A DNA stretch of 15,524 nucleotides from JBDREA01 sp043820265 (GTDB taxonomy: Archaea; Altiarchaeota; Altiarchaeia; IMC4; JBDREA01): assembly GCA_043820265.1 (NCBI GenBank), contig JBDREA010000027.1, positions 1-15,524 on the forward strand, read 5' to 3'. The translations under genes were made by a program, and so were the position numbers. The notes under the pieces were generated by a model. It saw only the letters and a program-made list of their open reading frames with translations. It was not told where the DNA came from and did no database searches. Shown piece after piece: positions 1-8,100 of this stretch; within the stretch, counting starts at the first letter, position 1; every line of letters starts with the position of its first letter.

Positions 1-2118
1 ATCCTTCAAACTGCCGATTTTTTCTATTGCTTCTTCTTCGGATTGAGAGTACTGAGAAATCTTTCGGACTAAGTTTTCAATTTGTGTTTTTACTTCTGAG
101 AGGTTTTTTTGTTTTTCTGTGAACAGGGTTTGTTGATGTTCTAGGTCAGCGCTAGATTTGATAAGATCCTTCTCTATTGTTTGGGCGTTTTGTTTTATCG
201 TATAAATTTCTTTGTCGAGTTTATCTAATCTCTCTTTTTTTGTTTCTATTGACTTGTTATTTTTCTCCTGTTTTGCTAGCTCCTCCTGTTTTTCTTTGAG
301 TTGCTTAGTGAAGTTTTTTGTCTCTTCCAATAGCTTTTTTTCTTTTTCGGTTTCTTGTGTTAATCTTGCATCTAAATTTCGGATTTTTTCCTCTGCATTC
401 TTCAGTTGCTCGCTCACGTCGGCGTATTTCTTTATGTGAGATTCTAACTGAGTGGTTCTTACCAGGATCTCCTGCTTTTTTTCTGTGAGTTCTTGTAATT
501 GAGTTTTTACTTGCTCAATTCTTTTTTGGGCTTTTTTAGATTCTGCCTCGAGGTTGTCTACTTCTTCTTTTTCTTTTACTCGCTGGGATACTAGACTTCC
601 CAGTGTTTTTTCTGCTTTAGATAGGTTTTCCTTGTTTTTGGTTTGTTCTTCTTTGAGTTTTTCAACTTCTTCTGCGAGGTTTTTTTCTTCTTTTGTGAGT
701 GTGGATTTCTTTTTGAGAAATTCGGTGTTCGTGCTATCCAATTCTTCTTTTTTGGTCTTGTTTTGGGCGATTTGTTTTGCAAGATCAGAAAGTGTGCTCG
801 AACCTTCCCCAACTGACTTTTCGAGTGTGTGGACTTCCTTTTCGATGCTGTTGTAGGTCGCAGCAACTGTGTCTAGTTCTTCTGCTAGGGTTTTGTTTTT
901 CTCTTCGAGAGACTTCCTTTGTTCGGTTGCTTCTTTTATCTGGGTTTTCAGGCGGATTATCTCTCTTTGCCTTCCTTCGGCTCCTTCAGTTTCTTCTTGG
1001 AGGTGTTTTTTCTCGCTTTCAAATTTGTTTTGTAGGCCCATGAGCTCGGTTGCAAGTGCTCCTAGTTCCCTGTTTTTTTGTTCGGCTATTTTCTGGTTTT
1101 CTTCGAATTCAGTAGTGATGGTGGCCTTTGTCCTTTCGAGTTCAAGTTTTTTTCCTTCCAGTTTGTTGATTTCTTCTTTGGTTTTTTTGATTTTTTCTTC
1201 TTCTGATGCTAATTCCGCCTTTGAATGCGAGACGAATTCGTTGAATTGTCTTTTCTTTTCCTCAAGCTCTTCTCTCTGGTGGACTACGGTTGAAACCTCA
1301 GATTTTATCTGGGCTTTCTTTTTGTCTATTATATTTGCCTCTAGTTTTACTCCTTCGGCTTCCTTGACGAGTTCTTCCTTGGTTTTGTTTAATTGTTCGG
1401 TCTCCGTGACTAATTCGCTTATCCTTTTTCTTCCTTCGCTAAGGGATTTCTCAAGAAGGTTGATTTCCTCGTAGAGCGAGGCTTCAAGCTGCTTTTTTTC
1501 GGTTATCTGGTCGAGGAGCTGTTTTTCCCTTTGAGATAGTTCTTCGCGTTTTCTTCTCGCGTCGTTTATCTTTGCCGCGTATCGGTCAAGTTCTTGCTGC
1601 TTTAACCGGGTTTTTTCCAGTTGGTCTCTGAGTCTTGCGAATTCTGCTTCCCGGTCCTTCAACTCCGCCATTCGTCTTTGTAGTGTTTCAAGTTCTTTTT
1701 TCTTTTTGTCTTGGAGCTCTTTTATCTTCCATTCCAGATCCGAGAAATCGGTTTCTTTTTCGATGCTTAACTCTTCTAATCCAACAAGTGATTCTTCTAA
1801 TTCATTGGTTTCTTTTCCCATTTCTTCTTCTAGGAAATCCTTCTTTGATGATAGTGTCTCCCGGTCCTCGATTAGTTTTTCCTCGTCTTTTCCGAGTTTG
1901 TTTAGGAGTTCCTCTAGCTCAGCGATTTCTCGGTCGCTTTCGGGTTGTTCGCCAAGGCTTACTCCAAACAGTTTCGCCCATTTCACCGCCTCTTCCTGGC
2001 TGATGTTCATGGCTTTGGCTACATCATCGGCTGAGACCGCCTTGGATGAGGACAAAAGCTTTGCTAGCTTTGACATGTCTCTTCCCTTGTCAGAGTTTCT
2101 GTCGTTTTCGTCGGCCAT
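1..2118 (-). CDS. Long coiled-coil protein with N-terminal HTH-like segment (3' end outside window)
   Basis: The minus strand is open for 706 codons from the ATG at 2118 to the left edge; I checked every triplet and found no in-frame stop, so the C-terminus is missing. Residues 1-55 are different from the rest: an acidic start, then a short helical segment (SADDVAKAMNIS, then EEAVKWAKLFG) that reads like a small helix-turn-helix fold. From about residue 60 to the edge it is almost pure Lys/Glu/Gln/Leu heptad-like sequence with very few Pro, Gly or aromatic residues, typical of a long parallel coiled coil. No Walker A motif is visible, so it is not a complete SMC/Rad50 protein within the visible part. 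An AAGGA lies about 7 bases before the ATG, and the MinD-like gene stops 10 bases upstream, so the two are probably co-translated. ATG at 2076 is an alternative start. A scaffold or MinD partner role is inference. Confidence 0.9.
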   Translation of the reverse strand, partial: MADENDRNSDKGRDMSKLAKLLSSSKAVSADDVAKAMNISQEEAVKWAKLFGVSLGEQPESDREIAELEELLNKLGKDEEKLIEDRETLSSKKDFLEEEMGKETNELEESLVGLEELSIEKETDFSDLEWKIKELQDKKKKELETLQRRMAELKDREAEFARLRDQLEKTRLKQQELDRYAAKINDARRKREELSQREKQLLDQITEKKQLEASLYEEINLLEKSLSEGRKRISELVTETEQLNKTKEELVKEAEGVKLEANIIDKKKAQIKSEVSTVVHQREELEEKKRQFNEFVSHSKAELASEEEKIKKTKEEINKLEGKKLELERTKATITTEFEENQKIAEQKNRELGALATELMGLQNKFESEKKHLQEETEGAEGRQREIIRLKTQIKEATEQRKSLEEKNKTLAEELDTVAATYNSIEKEVHTLEKSVGEGSSTLSDLAKQIAQNKTKKEELDSTNTEFLKKKSTLTKEEKNLAEEVEKLKEEQTKNKENLSKAEKTLGSLVSQRVKEKEEVDNLEAESKKAQKRIEQVKTQLQELTEKKQEILVRTTQLESHIKKYADVSEQLKNAEEKIRNLDARLTQETEKEKKLLEETKNFTKQLKEKQEELAKQEKNNKSIETKKERLDKLDKEIYTIKQNAQTIEKDLIKSSADLEHQQTLFTEKQKNLSEVKTQIENLVRKISQYSQSEEEAIEKIGSLKD

Positions 2119-2128
2119 GTTTTTTCCT

Positions 2129-2977
2129 TCAGCTTCCGATCTTTAACGCTATCCCCAATGGGTCTTTTCTCAGCCCCAGAAAAACAAGTAGTTTGTTGAA
2201 TATGTCTACTTCCGGTTGTACTTGATAGTTTACGCCGATTATTTTTCCGGCAAGCTTTTTAAAGCAGAGGCTTGCAGGGCTTCGTGGATGGCTTGTTACT
2301 ACGGGGCTTTTTGCTGCCACTGATTGGGCGCAGTTTGCGTCTTCTGGTATGCCTGCGATTATTTTTTCCTCAAGTGTGTCTGCGACGAAGGGTACAGATA
2401 ACTCGTAGTTTTCGTCTTTTATTCTGTTCAATACCACACCTAATATTGGGACTCCGAGTTCTTTGGTGAGTTTTATCGCTTTTAGTGTGGTGCTTATGGT
2501 TGGGAAATCGAGGCTTGAGACTATTAATACTTCGTCTGCTGCCTCGATTGCGCCTACCAGTTCCATGTCCAGGCCTGGTGCGGAGTCTATTAGTATTATG
2601 TCGTGGTCGGATCTGAGGTCCTCTATTACTTCTCTGAGTCTGGTTGGATCGACTCTTTCGTTGTGTAGGCTTGCGGGTATTACGTCCATTCCGCTGTCGT
2701 GTAGGTGGATGGCGTTTGATATGGGCTCGTCGCCCTTTAATACGTCGTGGAGGGTTACTTTGGAGTTAATTAGTCCCAGGTGTAGTCCCAGGTTTGGGGC
2801 TGTAAGGTTTGAATCTAATACAAGTACATTTTTTTGGAATACCGTCGAAAGGGCCACCCCCAGGTTTGCTACGGTGGTTGTTTTTCCAACTCCTCCTTTA
2901 ACTGAGATGACGCTGATAATCCTCGCTCCTTTGTGTTTTTTTTCTTTCGTCATTCTTTTTGTTACGCTCTTACACAT
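2129..2977 (-). CDS. MinD/ParA-family membrane-associated ATPase
   Basis: This is a deviant-Walker P-loop ATPase of the MinD/ParA family (282 aa, close to the usual MinD length). Visible motifs are the deviant Walker A KGGVGKTTT with signature Lys27 and Lys32, a switch I region at D55-S56-N57 followed by PNLGLHLG, and a Walker B/switch II with IDSAPGLD around D131. The usual second Asp of the MinD switch I (DxD) is Asn57 here. The C-terminus (NKLLVFLGLRK) could form an amphipathic helix like the membrane-targeting tail of MinD. Family members dimerise on ATP, bind membrane or nucleoid and position partner complexes. The ATG at 2977 overlaps the preceding gene by 8 bases; ATG at 2953 (MTKEKKHKG) is an equally plausible start, and neither has a clear ribosome site. 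No MinC or MinE partner is visible. The neighbouring coiled-coil and membrane genes are the natural partner candidates. Confidence 0.93.
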   Translation of the reverse strand: MCKSVTKRMTKEKKHKGARIISVISVKGGVGKTTTVANLGVALSTVFQKNVLVLDSNLTAPNLGLHLGLINSKVTLHDVLKGDEPISNAIHLHDSGMDVIPASLHNERVDPTRLREVIEDLRSDHDIILIDSAPGLDMELVGAIEAADEVLIVSSLDFPTISTTLKAIKLTKELGVPILGVVLNRIKDENYELSVPFVADTLEEKIIAGIPEDANCAQSVAAKSPVVTSHPRSPASLCFKKLAGKIIGVNYQVQPEVDIFNKLLVFLGLRKDPLGIALKIGS

Positions 2978-3344
2978 CCAATTTGCTTAGATCCTTGTTT
3001 ATGTCAACAAGTATCTGTCTTAGATCGCTCTTCCTGCTTTCAAGGACGAATTCCAGCTCTCTTTCAAGTTCTTCGTCTATGGGTTCTTTGTTGACTTCTT
3101 CTTTTAGGGCTAAAAGCTCCATTTGTGTTATTTGGCGCTTCTTGGCTTGTTTTCTTACTGTATATATTTTGAGGGCGATGAGGACGATTGCAACTGTCAA
3201 TAATAACATTAGGGGGGTGGAGAGGGGAAGGATGGATTGGACTCGGATTTGGGGTGTATCAGCCTGGGAGGATGTATTTGTTGTAAAGAAGGTCAGTAGA
3301 AGCCCAGCTATCACTAATCCAACCACCCAAGGTCTTTTTCCCAT
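2970..3344 (-). CDS. Small two-TM membrane protein with cytoplasmic helical tail
   Basis: I do not recognise a family. From the ATG at 3344 the 124-aa product has an N-terminal hydrophobic stretch after MGKRPW (signal peptide or first TM helix), then a short polar Thr/Ser/Gln-rich extracellular loop. A second strong TM helix around residues 44-64 is followed by a basic stop-transfer stretch (VRKQAKKR). The remaining 50 or so residues are charged, probably helical, and would lie in the cytoplasm. The frame is open to another ATG at 3383, but a TATA-like box (TATTATAA) lies between the two about 32 bases before 3344, which favours a leaderless start at 3344. It is the first gene of the three-gene operon, and its last codons overlap the MinD-like start. 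A membrane anchor or receptor for the ATPase or coiled-coil protein is the obvious inference; the sequence does not prove it. Confidence 0.8.
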   Translation of the reverse strand: MGKRPWVVGLVIAGLLLTFFTTNTSSQADTPQIRVQSILPLSTPLMLLLTVAIVLIALKIYTVRKQAKKRQITQMELLALKEEVNKEPIDEELERELEFVLESRKSDLRQILVDINKDLSKLDV

Positions 3345-3372
3345 TTTATATTTCTGTGATGCGAAAAGTACG

Positions 3373-3380
3373 TTATAATA
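3373..3380 (-). promoter_or_regulatory. TATA-like box for the membrane protein/MinD/coiled-coil operon
   Basis: Read on the minus strand the bases are TATTATAA, centred about 32 bases before the ATG at 3344. This is the spacing expected for an archaeal promoter whose transcript begins at or just before the start codon. There is no Shine-Dalgarno sequence before that ATG. The call rests on position and composition only. Confidence 0.45.
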
Positions 3381-3407
3381 CATTAGCTTCTCTTAAAAAA
3401 AGCTCTC

Positions 3408-3415
3408 ATAAATAT
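3408..3415 (+). promoter_or_regulatory. TATA-like box for the pheA/sdpI operon
   Basis: ATAAATAT on the plus strand is centred about 35 bases before the pheA ATG at 3447. The intervening sequence is A-rich and ends in ACCCCAACGACA with no Shine-Dalgarno match, so a very short leader or leaderless mRNA is likely. It is separate from, and divergent to, the TATA-like box at 3373-3380. Confidence 0.45.
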
Positions 3416-3446
3416 TAACCTACCATTAAAAAAAACCCCAACGACA

Positions 3447-4535
3447 ATGAAAGGCATAGACGAGCTTCGTAGCCGGATTGATGAGATAGATCGAAACATC
3501 ATATCTCTCTTAGAGGAGCGTATGAATCTTGTGGGTAAGATTGGAGGTGAAAAGAAGGAAAGCGGTTTGGGGGTCTATGATCCAAAAAGAGAAAGGGGTG
3601 TGATTGAAAAACTTGCAGAATCTTCTTTTCTTGATAAGAGATTTATTGAGAGGTTATATTCTTCGATTTTTTCTTTTAGCCGACAATTACAGGAGAGAGG
3701 AAAAAAGAGCCCCGTCATTGGATCTGAGGGTTTAATCGATAATCCAACGGTTGCGGTTTTGGGCCCCAGAAAAACATTTAGTTCTCTTGCAGCAGAGATT
3801 ATTTTTGCCGGAAAAAAGGAAATCGTTTTTTTGAACTCTTTTGACGAAATCTTTGAAGCAGTTGAAAAAGGGGATGCAGACTATGGTGTTGCACCCATCG
3901 AGAATTCTCTTGAGGGAAGCATCAATAGGACTTTAGATCTCCTTTTGGAGAAGGATCTTTATATCGTAGCTGAAGATGTTTCTGATATACATCTGTGCCT
4001 TCTTTGCTCAAAGAACTCCGATTTGGAATCTATAAAATATGTGTCTTCGCACCCGCATGCAATAGCACAATGCGCTAGGTTCATAAAAACTGAGCTTTCA
4101 GATAAAACATCAAAAAGTTCAACTAGTACGGCTCAAGCAGCCTATGAGGCGTCTATTGATCCCTCGATAGCAGCTATTGGACCGATTGAGGCGGCAGAGG
4201 AGTATGGACTTAAAGTGCTTAAAGAGAATATTGAAGATGATCCGAGTAAGACCAGATTTATCGTTCTTTCAAAAAACAAGGGGGTTAACGGGAGTAAGAC
4301 TTCTATTATTTTTGCCGTTGCCGACCGACCAGGCAGCCTATTCGGAACTTTACGGGAGTTTTCAGAAAAGAAGCTTAATTTGACAAAAATCGAAAGCAGG
4401 CCCTCAAGAAATCATCTTGGAGAATACATCTTTTTCGTTGATTTTGAGGGAAATCTTTCCAACCCAGTAATCGAGGAGGTCCTAAAATCCCTTAAGGATC
4501 ATACGTCGTTTCTGAAGGTGCTTGGGAGCTACTGA
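3447..4535 (+). CDS. pheA: Bifunctional chorismate mutase/prephenate dehydratase with ACT domain
   Basis: The 362-aa protein converts chorismate to prephenate and then phenylpyruvate for phenylalanine synthesis in the cytoplasm. Residues 1-85 are an AroQ-type chorismate mutase. By alignment from memory with E. coli PheA, the active-site residues Arg8, Arg25, Lys36, Asp45 and Glu49 are all present, with Gln80 or Gln82 near the last site. Residues from about 100 to 280 are prephenate dehydratase, with the ADYGVAPIENSLEGS segment and the catalytic Thr-Arg-Phe motif at 269-271. The usual GPxGTFS entry motif reads GPRKTFS here. Residues from about 283 to the end are an ACT domain with RPGSLF and the ESRP motif (316-319) used for phenylalanine binding, so feedback inhibition by Phe is expected. 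Length and order match complete enzymes. It is followed after 2 bases by the SdpI-like gene. Confidence 0.96.
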   Translation: MKGIDELRSRIDEIDRNIISLLEERMNLVGKIGGEKKESGLGVYDPKRERGVIEKLAESSFLDKRFIERLYSSIFSFSRQLQERGKKSPVIGSEGLIDNPTVAVLGPRKTFSSLAAEIIFAGKKEIVFLNSFDEIFEAVEKGDADYGVAPIENSLEGSINRTLDLLLEKDLYIVAEDVSDIHLCLLCSKNSDLESIKYVSSHPHAIAQCARFIKTELSDKTSKSSTSTAQAAYEASIDPSIAAIGPIEAAEEYGLKVLKENIEDDPSKTRFIVLSKNKGVNGSKTSIIFAVADRPGSLFGTLREFSEKKLNLTKIESRPSRNHLGEYIFFVDFEGNLSNPVIEEVLKSLKDHTSFLKVLGSY

Positions 4536-4537
4536 GT

Positions 4538-5194
4538 ATGGAGGCGAAAGACTGGATTCCGGTTTTATTGGTAGTTGGAATGTTTTTGTTTTCGGCTTAT
4601 CTTTATGCTCAGCTTCCCAAAGAGGTCCCTGTTCACTGGAATGCCGAGGGCGTTGCAGACGGCTTTGGATCCAGGTTTACTGGTTTGTATCTGATTCCAA
4701 TCATCTGCGCATTCATCTTGGGGCTGTTTCAGGTGCTCCCTAAGATTGGCGTCTTTAAGGAAAATATCGAGGGATTCTATGTTAGCTACGGGTTTGGCTT
4801 CAAGCTGGTATTGATTTTGTTTTTTTCTGGCATCTATGGGGCATCAGTCGCCCAGATGCTTGGCCACACCTTCAATATGAACTACTTTATAATCCCTGCT
4901 GTAAGCTTTTTATTCTACTATATCGGGGAGATTTTGCCCAACGTTAAAAGGAACTTCTTTATAGGAATTAGGACTCCCTGGACGCTCTCAAGCGATGTTG
5001 TATGGGAAAAAACCCATATCCTGGGGGGGAAGGTCTTTAAGGCAATATCTGTCCTTATATGGGCGACTCTACTATTCCCCGACTATTTTATTGTAATCTT
5101 TCTAGTTCCTGTCCTGGGGGGAACCTTAGCTCTGGTTTTGTACTCGCTCACGCTCGCAAGACAAGAAAAAAAAGAAAAAGAAGAAAACCTCTAA
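4538..5194 (+). CDS. SdpI/DUF1648-family multipass membrane protein
   Basis: The 218-aa protein has about six hydrophobic helices, at roughly residues 7-26, 50-68, 88-108, 116-134, 165-181 and 184-206. Two family signatures are clear: the DUF1648 segment after helix 1 (LPKEVPVHWNAEG followed by DGFGSR, residues 26-46) and the SdpI segment NFFIGIRTPWTLSSDVVW (139-156) ending in KTH. In Bacillus subtilis SdpI gives immunity to the SdpC toxin and takes part in signalling; most archaeal members have no assigned function, and no toxin gene is visible here. The start follows the pheA stop by 2 bases, with GGGAG 9 bases before the ATG, so it is probably co-translated with pheA. The lysine-rich last codons also form the T-rich tract on the other strand. 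Its TAA overlaps the TAG of the convergent giant gene. Confidence 0.9.
   Translation: MEAKDWIPVLLVVGMFLFSAYLYAQLPKEVPVHWNAEGVADGFGSRFTGLYLIPIICAFILGLFQVLPKIGVFKENIEGFYVSYGFGFKLVLILFFSGIYGASVAQMLGHTFNMNYFIIPAVSFLFYYIGEILPNVKRNFFIGIRTPWTLSSDVVWEKTHILGGKVFKAISVLIWATLLFPDYFIVIFLVPVLGGTLALVLYSLTLARQEKKEKEENL
5161..5188 (-). terminator. T-rich terminator tract of the giant gene, inside the sdpI 3' end
   Basis: Immediately after the minus-strand TAG at 5191-5193, the minus strand reads runs of 4, 2, 5 and 8 T broken by single C residues. Archaeal RNA polymerase terminates at such oligo-T tracts without needing a hairpin. On the plus strand the same bases encode the Lys/Glu tail of the SdpI-like protein. 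Termination activity is inferred from composition and position. Confidence 0.6.
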
Positions 5195-8100
5195 GGCACA
5201 AAGCTCATGCTTATGAGGTTCCAGCCGCTATATAGGTAGTCTGGAAGACACCATTCTCCGATTGGACACGTCGTTACCACGATCGTCGAAGTCGTGCTTG
5301 TCGTGGACGTCGTCGAGCCCACAACAGTTGTCGTAGTCGACGAAGTCGTCGTTGGCGGCGGAGGCAAGCTTTGCACACCATACACCGAGAAGCCCAGGGA
5401 CACCGGAACCTTCCAGTCAATCTGGGTCTCGTTGCAGAGTGTCACATCCCCAGAGGAGCTGACATCCGAGCAGAGTATGCCTGTGTTGTCGCATTTCACC
5501 AAGCCAGCAGTACTGTTCTCGCAGTCTATAATGCCTTCACATGCTGCTCCGTCATCGCAGATGCTTATGTTGTCGTTCGGCAGGCAAATTCCAACGTATG
5601 TTGCGCCTAGGTTCTGCAGTAGCTGGTTCCACTTCTGGGTGTCTAGCCCCACTACAAACTCGGTGCTGTTGGATCCATTTGTCTCGTTTACGAACACTGC
5701 CCCAGTCATTGCGAACTGGAATCCACGATATATCTTGGCTCCGTAAATCCTCAGACACCAGGGTTCGGTGGAGGTTGGATTAGTCAACTCCAGAGTGCAG
5801 TTGCTCTTTGTTTCGTTGCTTGTCGCGTTTCCTGCGCTGATGTTGAAGTCCGGCAAACCATCCTGGTCACAGTCCATCGTAATGGATAGCCTTCCAAGAG
5901 GATCTGTGGGATTCGCCGTTGGAGGCTGATATGAGTAGCCCATCGTTATGTCTGGGTCAGCCAGCTTGGTTGTGAAGTTCAAGCATTTAGACGTAGCGCA
6001 GTTTGGCTCCCAGTCGGATTCGTTGTCGCAGGCTTCATCGCAGCTTCTTATCTTATAGAAGTACGTCGCGTTGCTTGTGAGGTTATCCAACTCAATATTG
6101 TGGAAATTATTGACTTGGTCCTCGCCTTCGGTTTCATTCGTGTAGTTTCCTGAACACCCATTTACAGTTCCGAAGAACCTCAACGTCCCATAAGTGGGCT
6201 CATTGGTCTTCCAGTTCACGATTGCCTTCTGCTTGAATTTGTCAACTGTGTTGTAAGTGGTTTCAGGATAAGATGTGTCTTCCTCGCAGTTGTAGCCGCC
6301 AGAGCACCACGGAGCGCCATAGCAGTCTGGGTCCTCGCAATCAACTAATCCGTCTCCGTCTTCGTCTACCTGCTGGGGAGTTTCAATGCAGTCTTCCCCC
6401 TTGAAGTAGTCCCCGTCGAAACCTGACCCACATGCAGTTGGGTTGGCAAAGCAGTCGGGGGGATTGAAGTCTGCCGCTCCCGGAGTGTAGTAGACACATG
6501 TGTCTGTCACATCTACGGGATTTGCGTCGTCTCCTGATTCATTAGCTGTTGCAACACATATCCTCATGTCGTCTTGGAGGTTGGCTAGGTCGCCTTTGTC
6601 GATTGCAAGATATACTCCGTTGAACTGACAGGTTTCGTCCTTCTTTCCGGAGAGAGTCGCGCTTTTGTAGGTGAAATTCCCTGTTGCATTATTACATCGC
6701 TTCACCCAACGCTCCTCGTTTGTTGTGCCGTTTAGGGTCTGATTAACAAGGTAGGCCAACTCATATTCAAATCCAGCCCAGAGACCGTCCTTGCTGTCGC
6801 ATCCAGTGGACTGGTTTTTGTCTGTGTCCAGGTAGAAATAATACTTACCTGTCCTATTCTCGCAGTCGTCGTTTACATAATTACAAAGCACCAGATCTCG
6901 GGTCCCCTCGTGTGGTGGCCAATCGACTACGTGGGCTACGAGTCCAAGAATGTTATCTGTCTCCCTTACACCTATGTCACAGATGTTTATCCAGTCCTGC
7001 GCCGGGTCAAGGTCGTCTGCTTGACCATTGCAGGGAGCATCGGGTGGACCCAAGGGTGTCGGAGGCCCTTCTTCCATTCCTGCAAAAAACTGGTCATTGA
7101 AGCATGGATCACAAAGCCAGTCGCCGTTGAATATTTGATGCCAGCAGCACCCTGTGGTCTCGTTCATCGAGGTTCCGTTCTCACACGTTGTCTGGTTTCC
7201 GCCGTTTCTTTCGTCCCACTGCGGGCAGTCGCTACCCATCCCCCCTGTTCCTCCTGGACCTCCTCCAAAGCCGAAGCCGCAGAAGGGGTCCATGCCGCAG
7301 TCGGGGTCGGCGCAGTCCCAGAGTCCGTCGTTGTCTTCGTCGCCTGGGATAAAGCAGACTTCAACGTCCATTCCCGCAGGCTTACACACCCAGTACTGCT
7401 CGTCCCATTCGCAGCTTTCTGCATCGATCAGTTTTTCAATGCACTCGGTTCCGTTCCACTCGCAGTCGGTAGGCTGAGTGTCGCATTCGGTTTCGTTAGT
7501 CAAAGACGAGCAATTGTAAGCCAGGATACCCAAGTTCATCTGGGCGATAGTCGCCTGAATCAACTGGTTCGGAGTACCTATTGTGACGCATGACTCGTTG
7601 TCCCAGCACATGAAGCAGTCAGAATCGCATGTTGGTGTATTGTTCGTGGCGCACCATCCAGGGCCCCATCCCATAGGGTCGTTTATCCACTTGCATCCAG
7701 CAGAGCTTCCGTTGCACTGTGAGGGTTCAAAGCAGTCGTAGCATTTGCTGTTGCAATCCCCTCCGAAGTTAAACATAGTCCAGTCTTCCATGCAGAATCC
7801 ACTTACGTTTTCCCAGTTGCACATGGGATTGCCTTCACATCTCGACTCGTTATCGCAGTTCTTGCAGAGGTATTCGCAGGGAATATCGCTCATGTCTGGA
7901 ATGCAATGCAATGTTACAGAATCCCACATACAACCTGCGTTGCTTTCACAGGTGTCCCTGCTTGTGAAGTCGAAATTAAAGCATCCGGCTCCAGGCCCTG
8001 CTGCTCCCCCTCCAAAGTCGGGACGGCAGACATACGCACCTGCTGTACCATTCTGGTTCCACATCCATGGATCCCACTCCCAGCCACAGTTCTGGTCAAA

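Noticed and set aside
212..2146. Several plus-strand Ser/Phe-rich open frames across the left 2 kb
   Set aside because: They are antisense to the Lys/Glu-rich coiled-coil gene; Ser/Phe/Leu-rich composition is what the opposite strand of AAG/GAA codons gives. The minus frame is open without a break for 706 codons.
2463..2990. Plus-strand 175-residue frame opposite the MinD-like gene
   Set aside because: It is antisense to a clearly conserved P-loop ATPase and shows no motif of its own.
4538..5194. A toxin-immunity system based on the SdpI-like gene
   Set aside because: No SdpC-like toxin, export gene or regulator is visible next to it; SdpI/DUF1648 proteins occur widely without such partners.
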